62,128 nucleotides of DNA from Lachnospiraceae bacterium (GTDB taxonomy: Bacteria > Bacillota > Clostridia > Lachnospirales > Lachnospiraceae). This document shows, piece after piece, positions 55,501 to 60,982 of this stretch (its first letter is position 1; each line of letters opens with the position of its first letter). The DNA lies in contig SVEI01000009.1 in assembly GCA_015057445.1 (NCBI GenBank), forward strand, positions 1 to 62,128, in the 5' to 3' direction. Below the pieces are notes generated by a model. That model saw nothing but the letters and a program-made list of their open reading frames with translations, was not told where the DNA came from and searched no databases. Position numbers and translations under genes: made by a program.

Positions 55501-55723
55501 AGAGGATGAAACTGCGGAAAATACTGATGGCAGTAATGAGTTAGATATGGATGAAGCTGTAGAAAATGAAGCTGATGAGGCGGGATTGGATATGGATGTA
55601 TCTGTGGAAAATGAAGCTGATAAAGCGGGATTGGATATGGATGTATCTGTGGAAAATGAAGCTGATAAAGCAGAGAAAGATGCAGAAGATTCTCTAGAAC
55701 ATATTTCAACAGGAGAAAACTAA
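52523..55723 (+). CDS. GtrA-YfhO fusion membrane protein
   Basis: Residues 1-135 are a GtrA-type four-helix domain (IRYLVAGGCTTFVNLIAFF, FAYFANKLFVFKSKK), usually a flippase or partner for polyprenyl-phosphate sugars. From about 150 the protein is a YfhO-family GT-C-like membrane protein with many helices, the long first outside loop (DSLHQYVPFFAEYRD) and a large outside beta domain (about 595-965). A last helix (968-988) precedes an acidic cytoplasmic tail with 15-residue repeats. YfhO in Bacillus glycosylates lipoteichoic acid outside the cell. A fused GtrA could supply the lipid-linked sugar, giving a self-contained decoration enzyme. GTAGGAG precedes the ATG. A terminator follows. Confidence 0.87.
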   Translation: MFDLIKKMLANDKIRYLVAGGCTTFVNLIAFFLLRNFTDINRNLCNAIAIAMAIAFAYFANKLFVFKSKKLGVLGTITECVSFVGMRLVSMLVEILGFALLCDSFRLNELASKLLVQIVVLVLNYLFSKLVVFKKEKKGIKQHIVDNNLCYISFGVVAVVMLGVCIASGIMPFGTRALTLVDSLHQYVPFFAEYRDKLMNEGSLFYSWNIALGSNFLSLTSYYLSSPFNFLVILFSKENIPMAMCFIMCLKVCLSAYTMAYFLSNKGKEKDNSFYIVPIAVAYALNNYVIGYYWNIMWIDCILIFPIIILGFQKLMEDRDPRMYTLSMFYALYCNYYIGFMVCIFMVLWFFVYNHKTIKKFFLDGINFAIYSLASGGMAAFLLIPAYKGIMSTASASAQLPKWTWYGNVFDLLKKQFFWSDAMTNQTFDGGVNLYCGILAIFTAFLYLISDDIKLADKIKRCILLVFLVMSFNNELLNFIWHGFHNQYGIPNRFAFLYIFVLLLMAYDALKMLKKQHVLMVVSAGMFAASFIFLIKLKSTGIETFSLVSTLVLIGVYTVVCSIFSCKKFKESTFAYVLSGVCLLELVASGVYNLADNGYADIAKYYSSTDKVTVANEMVEDMAKEADTGFYRSELMDSTVLNEVTWHNMPSVGTFCSTVLGETVTTMGRLGFYTGANEFLYMGATPFTNSLFNVRYLLEREGDLNNFDFDYVTSCDGVGIYENPYPLSLGFAVSNNVKQYDRDSGVPINNQSNLAALMTGAENFFENQFPSLLASSDNMDVTVSGNTISYEPHQSGKASFMVTFSIDTPGDYYVNCRGNSITNIRFYIDGEELDCDRYMWQIFHLGDLKEGQQINIEYIYNNISNSGSASLYMATYDEDKYAYTHQLLSQNMLKVEKYEDGYIYGTIDMPERKTMFTSIPYDEGWKILVDGEETEYYAIGKAFIGVDMTPGVHTVEMIYIPVGLKLGIIISVGAWLILLLGTILYSKRDKVDEEDETAENTDGSNELDMDEAVENEADEAGLDMDVSVENEADKAGLDMDVSVENEADKAEKDAEDSLEHISTGEN
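55553..55669 (+). repeat. 45-base tandem repeat in the acidic tail of the GtrA-YfhO gene
   Basis: Two almost identical 45-base units begin at 55580 and 55625 with a partial, more diverged copy before them. Each encodes AGLDMDVSVENEADK. Confidence 0.85.
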
Positions 55724-55744
55724 ATATTATTTGATTAATGTATA

Positions 55745-55800
55745 GACCCAGAGATTAAAAATACTGTACAGTATGCCTAATTTCTGGGTCATATTTTTTT
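55745..55800 (+). terminator. Nested-hairpin terminator after GtrA-YfhO
   Basis: A 13-pair outer stem starting with GACCCAGA (55745) and ending TCTGGGTC (55790) encloses a perfect 14-base palindrome, ATACTGTACAGTAT (55761-55774), and is followed by ATATTTTTTT. Confidence 0.85.
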
Positions 55801-55874
55801 AAGTATCACATAAAATATACACAAAGATTTCGATAAAAATATAAAAAAACTATTAAAAAATAACAATAATCACA

Positions 55875-55903
55875 TTGACCGAAAAACGATTATATAGTAA
55901 AAT
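55875..55903 (+). promoter_or_regulatory. Promoter of the second hybrid kinase
   Basis: TTGACC, 17 bases, TAAAAT: a strong sigma-A type promoter with expected start near 55910, leaving an untranslated leader of about 65 bases. Confidence 0.75.
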
Positions 55904-55915
55904 GTAATTTGAACT

Positions 55916-55933
55916 GTAGTGTTCTAACACTAC
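55916..55933 (+). promoter_or_regulatory. Hairpin at the 5' end of the kinase leader
   Basis: GTAGTGTT and AACACTAC form a perfect 8-pair stem with a minimal loop just after the expected transcription start. It may protect the mRNA 5' end or serve as an operator. Confidence 0.5.
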
Positions 55934-55976
55934 CATTTTATACAAGAAATACTAGGAATAAGGGGTGTATAAGTCT

Positions 55977-57746
55977 ATGGAAAAAATAAAGGAGTTAGGA
56001 TGGCGAAAGGTAATGATTGCCGTGGCAGCAATTAACGTGGTAATCGGAATCATCATTGGAGCGGTGATGGGTGCTGTGCCAGCAGGTATCATTGTAGGTA
56101 TATTGACAGGTGCATTATCAGCTGGAGCAATATTTGTGCTTAACGGTGGTGAGATTAGAGGCCATTCAAAGAGTGATAAGTATAAGAAGTTATTCATGAA
56201 TCTTCCAATTGGATTTGCTCAGGCAAAGATTATTAATGATTCAATGGGTAATCCTAATGGATATTGTATTGAGGAAGCTAATGAGAGATTTGGAAGCTAC
56301 TTTAACCTTGATACTTCAGACTTCGAGGGCAAGATTCTTGGAGAGAGTAAGATTGATGTACTTCAGTCTATTAATGCTTGGTTTATGGCATATAACAACT
56401 CAGGTACTAAGGAGGGAGACTTCCTTGATGTAGAGATTACCATGGAAGAGCTTGGTAAGACATTTAACACAGTTATGTATAAGTCAGAGGCTGATTACAT
56501 AAACATGGTAGTTATTGATATCACTGATCTTAAGGAAACAGAGAGTAAACTATCTAAGGCAATCGAGGATGCTAATGCAGCTTACAAGACTCAGGCAGAG
56601 TTCCTTGCAAATATGTCACATGAGATTAGAACTCCTATCAACGGTATTCTTGGTATGCTTCAGCTTACCCTTATGGCTGATGACTTACAGGCAGATTATA
56701 GAGATAACCTTATAACTGCTAAGAACTGTGCAGATAACCTACTTAGACTTATTAACGATATTCTTGATATTAGTAAACTTGAGGCTGGTAAGTACAACCT
56801 CAAGGAAGAGATATTTGATGTTAAGACTTCAATTGAAGAAACAGTGGCAGCTCAGGTTCCTACAGCAACTAACAAGGGACTTCAGCTTGACTGTACATTT
56901 GGTAATAACATTCCTAAGCTTGTTAAGGGTGACGGACAGAGAATCCAGCAGATACTTAACTGTCTCCTTTCAAATGCATTGAAGTTTACTTCAGAGGGTA
57001 ATGTAAGAGTTAAGGTTGCTGCTATTGATGGTGAGAAGGAAACAATCACTTTAAGAATTGCAGTAGCAGATTCTGGTATCGGTATATCTGAGAAGGATAT
57101 GGATAAGCTCTTTGTGAGATTCTCACAGGTTGATTCATCAGATACTAGAAAATACGGCGGTTCAGGTCTTGGACTTGTAATTTCTAAGCAGATTGCAGAG
57201 CTCATGGGTGGTACAATAAGTGTACAGAGTAAGGAAGGAATTGGTTCAACATTTATAGCTGAGATTCCACTTAAGATAGTAAAGGCAGCAGAGGTTGAGG
57301 CACAGAAGGAAGCAGCTGAGAAGAAGGAAGAAGCAGCAGTATTCTCTATTAACGCTCACAGCAAGGCTAGAATCCTTGTGGCAGAGGATGAGCCAGTTAA
57401 TCAGCAGGTTATTGGAAAGCTTCTTGGTATGGCAGGCTTCTCATATGACATTGCTGAGAATGGAGAGAAGGCAGTTGAGCTCTTCAAGCAAAAGGAGTAC
57501 GACGCAGCGCTCTTCGATGTACAGATGCCAGTTATGGATGGTATCGCAGCTACTCAGGAGATTCGTGATATCGAGAACAAGGAGCACAGAAAGAGACTTC
57601 CTATCATTGCTGTTACAGCAAGAGCAATGTTTGGTGATAAGGAGAGAATCCTTGAGAACAAGCTTGATGATTACATCGCAAAGCCTTACAACTTGAATAT
57701 AGTTGTTGAGACATTGAACAAGTATATAGAGAAGAAGGAAGACTAG
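55977..57746 (+). CDS. Hybrid sensor histidine kinase with REC domain
   Basis: I take ATG 55977, which sits 11 bases after AGGGG; the in-frame GTG at 55965 overlaps that site. The 589-residue protein has two closely spaced N-terminal helices (about 10-54, Gly/Ala/Ile-rich with almost no outside loop) and a PAS-like domain (about 60-185, containing GYCIEEANERFGSYF). HisKA with His215 in NMSHEIRTPINGIL, HATPase (SGIGISEKDMDKLF, GSGLGLVISKQIAELMGG) and REC with Asp514 in ALFDVQMPVMDGIA follow. There is no HPt domain, so phosphate must pass to another protein. Codon choice looks closer to that of pckA than of other regulators here. It stands alone between two terminators. Confidence 0.93.
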   Translation: MEKIKELGWRKVMIAVAAINVVIGIIIGAVMGAVPAGIIVGILTGALSAGAIFVLNGGEIRGHSKSDKYKKLFMNLPIGFAQAKIINDSMGNPNGYCIEEANERFGSYFNLDTSDFEGKILGESKIDVLQSINAWFMAYNNSGTKEGDFLDVEITMEELGKTFNTVMYKSEADYINMVVIDITDLKETESKLSKAIEDANAAYKTQAEFLANMSHEIRTPINGILGMLQLTLMADDLQADYRDNLITAKNCADNLLRLINDILDISKLEAGKYNLKEEIFDVKTSIEETVAAQVPTATNKGLQLDCTFGNNIPKLVKGDGQRIQQILNCLLSNALKFTSEGNVRVKVAAIDGEKETITLRIAVADSGIGISEKDMDKLFVRFSQVDSSDTRKYGGSGLGLVISKQIAELMGGTISVQSKEGIGSTFIAEIPLKIVKAAEVEAQKEAAEKKEEAAVFSINAHSKARILVAEDEPVNQQVIGKLLGMAGFSYDIAENGEKAVELFKQKEYDAALFDVQMPVMDGIAATQEIRDIENKEHRKRLPIIAVTARAMFGDKERILENKLDDYIAKPYNLNIVVETLNKYIEKKED

Positions 57747-57771
57747 AGCTTCTGGATAAGTAGATTATGTG

Positions 57772-57804
57772 GCCCTGGTACGTTACGTACCGGGGCTTTT
57801 TGTG
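57772..57804 (+). terminator. Terminator after the second hybrid kinase
   Basis: GCCCTGGTACG and CGTACCGGGGC pair around TTA and are followed by TTTTTG. Confidence 0.85.
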
Positions 57805-57815
57805 AGTTACAATGA

Positions 57816-57891
57816 GTGGTATATATCCACGCAAAAGGGTTGGCGTTAGATTTATAAACTAGGAAAGATATTTTGCGTGGATGTATACCAC
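57816..57891. repeat. Long inverted repeat (21-base arms, 34-base centre)
   Basis: The arms at 57816-57836 and 57871-57891 (starting GTGGTATATATCCACGC and ending GGATGTATACCAC) are complementary with one mismatch. There is no T run after it, so it is not a simple terminator. The arms themselves contain no reading frame. It could be a structured RNA, a regulatory site or a remnant of a small mobile element. Confidence 0.75.
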
Positions 57892-57983
57892 GAATCTTGT
57901 CAGCAGCTGTCAGCAGAATTAACGGTAGCCTGGCGCAGGTCACAGGAGCCAGAAGCTAGTGCACAGACCCACAGAAAAATATA
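57892..57983. other. GC-richer stretch of unknown function
   Basis: Between the long inverted repeat and the gntR promoter lie about 90 bases clearly richer in G and C than the surroundings, with a direct repeat GTCAGCAG-CT-GTCAGCAG (57900-57917) and small stems such as CCTG-GCG-CAGG. I see no coding frame, tRNA or known riboswitch core. Confidence 0.4.
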
Positions 57984-58012
57984 TTGACATTGAATTTTTA
58001 ACGTGTTATAAC
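57984..58012 (+). promoter_or_regulatory. Promoter of the gntR-ABC operon
   Basis: TTGACA, 17 bases, TATAAC. The -10 lies inside the left arm of a perfect inverted repeat, so repressor binding would block it. Confidence 0.8.
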
Positions 58013-58041
58013 TGTATCAATACAAGTGATACAGTTATAAC
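58005..58041. promoter_or_regulatory. Operator for the GntR/YtrA-type repressor
   Basis: GTTATAACTGTATCA (58005-58019) and TGATACAGTTATAAC (58027-58041) form a perfect 15-base inverted repeat with a 7-base centre. The outer GTTATAAC is itself a palindrome. The site overlaps the -10 box and the expected transcription start. Confidence 0.75.
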
Positions 58042-58130
58042 AGGGTTGTTCTTTTACTAGACAGGTGATCTATAAAAGTTGGAATAAGTTTCAGGATTCA
58101 GAAACAGTATAATTTCTTGGAGGTGATAAT

Positions 58131-58505
58131 TTGATTAGATTAGACTTAAAGAGGGACACACCTATATACGAGCAGATTGTAGAACAGGTGAAGTTCCATG
58201 TAGTTAAGGGGAATGTAAAACCTGGCATGGCGATTCCATCAGTGAGAAAGCTTGCTTTGGAACTTAACATTACCCCAGGAACAGTGGCTAAGGCTTATCA
58301 GGAGCTGGAGCGACAAGGGATTGTAGAAACCATACGCGGCAAGGGAGTTTACATTGCTGGTGAATCTGATAGGAAGCCAGATTTGGCAAAGGTTGAAGCT
58401 GCTAAGAAAAGCTTAGAACCGGGGCTTTTAGAGCTTAAGGTTATGGGATTTAGTGAGGATGAGGTAACTGAGGTAATTAGAGAGTTATATGGAAAACTCT
58501 GTTAA
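58131..58505 (+). CDS. GntR-family regulator, YtrA subfamily
   Basis: The 124-residue protein has an N-terminal winged helix-turn-helix (PIYEQIVEQVKFHVVKG, IPSVRKLALELNITPGTVAKAYQELERQGIVETIRGKGVYI) and a very short C-terminal helical tail. That is the size and form of YtrA-type GntR proteins, which lack a ligand domain and repress adjacent ABC transporter genes. The start is TTG behind GGAGGTGA. Its likely operator lies about 90 bases upstream, so autoregulation of this gene and the transporter is expected. Confidence 0.92.
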   Translation: MIRLDLKRDTPIYEQIVEQVKFHVVKGNVKPGMAIPSVRKLALELNITPGTVAKAYQELERQGIVETIRGKGVYIAGESDRKPDLAKVEAAKKSLEPGLLELKVMGFSEDEVTEVIRELYGKLC

Positions 58506-58507
58506 GT

Positions 58508-58528
58508 TGCAAGATATACCATCTTGCA
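58508..58528 (+). promoter_or_regulatory. Intercistronic hairpin between gntR and the ABC genes
   Basis: TGCAAGAT and ATCTTGCA form a perfect 8-pair stem around ATACC, one base after the gntR stop codon, with no T run. It may act in RNA processing or partial attenuation. Confidence 0.5.
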
Positions 58529-58628
58529 TTAATGATCAAAATTGGACACATAGATATTGCAAGTATAAATGCGTACAGAGTATTGGTTAATTAAGATGTT
58601 CATAAGCTGTAAAGGAGGAGATGACATA

Positions 58629-59633
58629 ATGATCAAAGTAGATAATATAAGTAAAAGCTACTATGACAAGGTAGCCATAGATGGTATCAGTCTTACAGTT
58701 TTGCCAGGACAGATTCAAGGGCTTGTTGGGGATAATGGAGCAGGTAAGACAACCCTTATAAAATGTATGGCTGGTATATATAAACCGGAGAAGGGGAGAA
58801 TTATTATCTCAGGAGTTGGTAGAGGCACATTCAAAGAGAAAAGCATAAATGCGGACAAAGGAAGTAATGTGGCAACATTGACAAGGGTGGATGAAAAGGT
58901 AACTAGTGCAAGAGCCGGTAAACATGCTGTAGAACAGGAGGGCATTTACAACAACCCAAGTCTCAAAGAAAAAATAGGCTATGTGTCTGACAACAATGAA
59001 TACATAGGTAGATACACCATTAAGAAAATGTTAAAGGTGTACGAAACATATTTTCCAAACTTTGATAAGGATAAATTCGAAAAGCTTAATCAAGAGTTCA
59101 ATTTAGAGCTTGGTGCGAAAATTGATTCTTTGTCTAAGGGTCAGAAGATGCGACTTGGATTTATGCTAGAGGTTGCAAAGAAGCCAGAGTATTTGCTGTT
59201 AGACGAACCCACATCAGGGCTTGATCCGGTGGCTAAAAAAATATTTCTTGAGAAGTTGGTTGAAGAGGTTGAAAAGGAGAATATTGGAGTGCTAATCAGC
59301 TCCCATAACCTAAGTGATTTAGAGAAGCTTTGTGACACCATAACTATACTTGAAAGTGGTAAGGTTAGAAGTGAATCTGGTTTGGACGAGCTTAAGGAAA
59401 GTTTGACAAAACTTCAGGTGGTATTTCCAGAAGGCATAGATGAGAAGCTTTTATCAAGGGAGACGGTAATTCAGATTACGAATGTGGGAAATGTGTACAC
59501 ACTTATTATAGAAGACTACGACAGCAAAAAGGAGAAATGGCTTAAGGATCTTGGGGCAGGATATATGGAGGAGCTTGATATGAGCTTGGAGGAGCTTTAC
59601 ATAGCTCTTGAGACAAGAAAGGGGGAGAGCTAG
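58629..59633 (+). CDS. ABC transporter ATP-binding protein (YtrB-like)
   Basis: I start at ATG 58629, preceded by AAAGGAGGAGATG; the frame is open from 58569 without a ribosome site. The protein of 334 residues has Walker A GDNGAGKTTLIKCMAG, signature SLSKGQKMRLGF, Walker B LLLDEPTSGLDP and switch SSHNLSDLEKL. Between the first beta-strand region (KPEKGRIIISGVG) and the Q-loop strand (KEKIGYVSDNNEY) there is an extra stretch of about 35 residues, charged and low in complexity, that family members normally lack. It pairs with the permease encoded at once downstream and, with the GntR regulator, forms a YtrA-B-C type operon linked in other Firmicutes to cell-wall stress. Confidence 0.92.
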   Translation: MIKVDNISKSYYDKVAIDGISLTVLPGQIQGLVGDNGAGKTTLIKCMAGIYKPEKGRIIISGVGRGTFKEKSINADKGSNVATLTRVDEKVTSARAGKHAVEQEGIYNNPSLKEKIGYVSDNNEYIGRYTIKKMLKVYETYFPNFDKDKFEKLNQEFNLELGAKIDSLSKGQKMRLGFMLEVAKKPEYLLLDEPTSGLDPVAKKIFLEKLVEEVEKENIGVLISSHNLSDLEKLCDTITILESGKVRSESGLDELKESLTKLQVVFPEGIDEKLLSRETVIQITNVGNVYTLIIEDYDSKKEKWLKDLGAGYMEELDMSLEELYIALETRKGES

Positions 59634-60785
59634 ATGAAGAAGTGGCTTAAACTAAATTACAAGTATTATGTGGTGGCTTTCGTTACATTTGTGGCAATAA
59701 TGATTAGAAATATATTTGAGTACAATCAGTTTTATCTACAGAATTTTATCAAGTCGGATATACTTCATCTTCAGCAGAATTATCCAGAAACCGTAGATAG
59801 TCTTACGCCATTAATACTTAAAGAGGCAGTGGAAAATATATCTGGAGCAAATGGTCAGTTCCTAGTGGAATATCCGAAAATGTTTATAGTTGGATTCATA
59901 ATCCTACATGGTATTATGCTGTGGGGGCAGCGTAATAAGTCGGAGAGAGAGTTCCTAGAAACATTGCCTGTGAAGAGAGAAAAAGTAGTGCTTTATCGAT
60001 TCCTAATGGATGTGGCTACGGTGATTCCTGCAGTGGTTATAGCATGTGTGGTAACCTATGTGAGATTTTACACTTATCTAGATAAGTATGACATAACTCT
60101 TCCTTGGATGGGTCAGACAATGTTTGGTTATGGATTTACTCTTAGCTGTTATGTGATTTTTGCACTGGGAATAATGTATTTCTTAGAAGCAACAGTGGTT
60201 AGGGGAGACCTTAAGATTATTACCGCCACAGGCTGTATGGCGATGTTTTACTGCAGTATGAACTGGCTTTACGAGGCAGTGATGTTTGGGCAGGATAATA
60301 TTTTCAACAAATTCGTAGGCTTCATAAAGATGTATGGTGTAGGTGGAAAATACTATGAGACCTATCAGGGAGAGTGGGGACCAGAAGGTTATTGGATGGA
60401 TACCAACCTTTTGTATGATGCATATTATCAGGGTGAAAAATATGAACTTAGCACATATGCTGTATTAGGTAGAATTTGCTGGACTGACGGTGTAGTAGGC
60501 ATGAGTAGGCCGGCCCTTTACATAGGCTATGCATTGGGGTATATAGTAATCGGCTTGATACTATTTGTATTGGCAAGCTATTTGACTAAGAAACAGGATT
60601 TGGCCAAGAGAAGCTTTTACTTTGAATTTGCACCAGTGATGGTGGGGCTGTTGTTGTTTGTGACAGTGTTTATGTTCTTCTTTGTGCAGATACCTGAATA
60701 CTGGTATTCATGTGTGTTGATGGGATTGATTGCATTTGTGGGATTTTTGTATCTTACAAGAGGTAAGGGTAGAGTGAAAATGTAA
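59634..60785 (+). CDS. ABC transporter permease
   Basis: This 383-residue membrane protein starts directly after the ATPase stop codon, behind GGGGGAG. About six to seven helices are visible: an N-terminal one (12-28), a long outside segment (about 30-85), helices near 90-105, 125-150, 165-190 and 195-215, another outside loop, then helices near 285-310, 335-355 and 357-375. The ERE-FLETLPVKREKVVLYRF motif after the second helix is typical of ABC-2 type permeases. Together with the ATPase it forms a transporter of unknown substrate. Confidence 0.88.
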   Translation: MKKWLKLNYKYYVVAFVTFVAIMIRNIFEYNQFYLQNFIKSDILHLQQNYPETVDSLTPLILKEAVENISGANGQFLVEYPKMFIVGFIILHGIMLWGQRNKSEREFLETLPVKREKVVLYRFLMDVATVIPAVVIACVVTYVRFYTYLDKYDITLPWMGQTMFGYGFTLSCYVIFALGIMYFLEATVVRGDLKIITATGCMAMFYCSMNWLYEAVMFGQDNIFNKFVGFIKMYGVGGKYYETYQGEWGPEGYWMDTNLLYDAYYQGEKYELSTYAVLGRICWTDGVVGMSRPALYIGYALGYIVIGLILFVLASYLTKKQDLAKRSFYFEFAPVMVGLLLFVTVFMFFFVQIPEYWYSCVLMGLIAFVGFLYLTRGKGRVKM

Positions 60786-60848
60786 CTATACCAGTAATTT
60801 TACTACATTTTTGTATCATAATTTGTAGCATATTTTCGAAGGAAGTTA

Positions 60849-60878
60849 TTGACGAGTAACCAGTCTGTCTTGTATAAT
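60849..60878 (+). promoter_or_regulatory. Promoter of pckA
   Basis: TTGACG, 18 bases, perfect TATAAT; expected transcription start near 60885, giving a leader of about 98 bases. Confidence 0.75.
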
Positions 60879-60890
60879 AATAAACTGAAG

Positions 60891-60950
60891 TAGCTTCGTT
60901 TTTCGAAAGTCTGTATTTCATCTATTACAACTAATAGAATCGAGAAGCTA
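60891..60950 (+). promoter_or_regulatory. Structured 5' leader of pckA
   Basis: TAGCTTC (60891-60897) and GAAGCTA (60944-60950) can close a domain that contains a small TTCG-TTTTT-CGAA hairpin and a perfect TCTATTA-CAAC-TAATAGA hairpin (60921-60938). A multi-branched fold right at the transcript 5' end suggests mRNA stabilisation or regulation. I do not recognise a known riboswitch. Confidence 0.5.
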
Positions 60951-60982
60951 TTTACAATAAGAAAGAAAGAGGTACAAACTAG

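Noticed and set aside
57295-57696. Plus-strand 133-codon open frame inside the second hybrid kinase
   Set aside because: It lies out of frame within the HATPase-REC coding region, has an Arg/Leu/Ser-rich low-complexity product and results from the codon bias of the real gene.
57743-57943. Minus-strand 66-codon open frame across the long inverted repeat
   Set aside because: The product has no recognisable features, no ribosome site and runs through a terminator.
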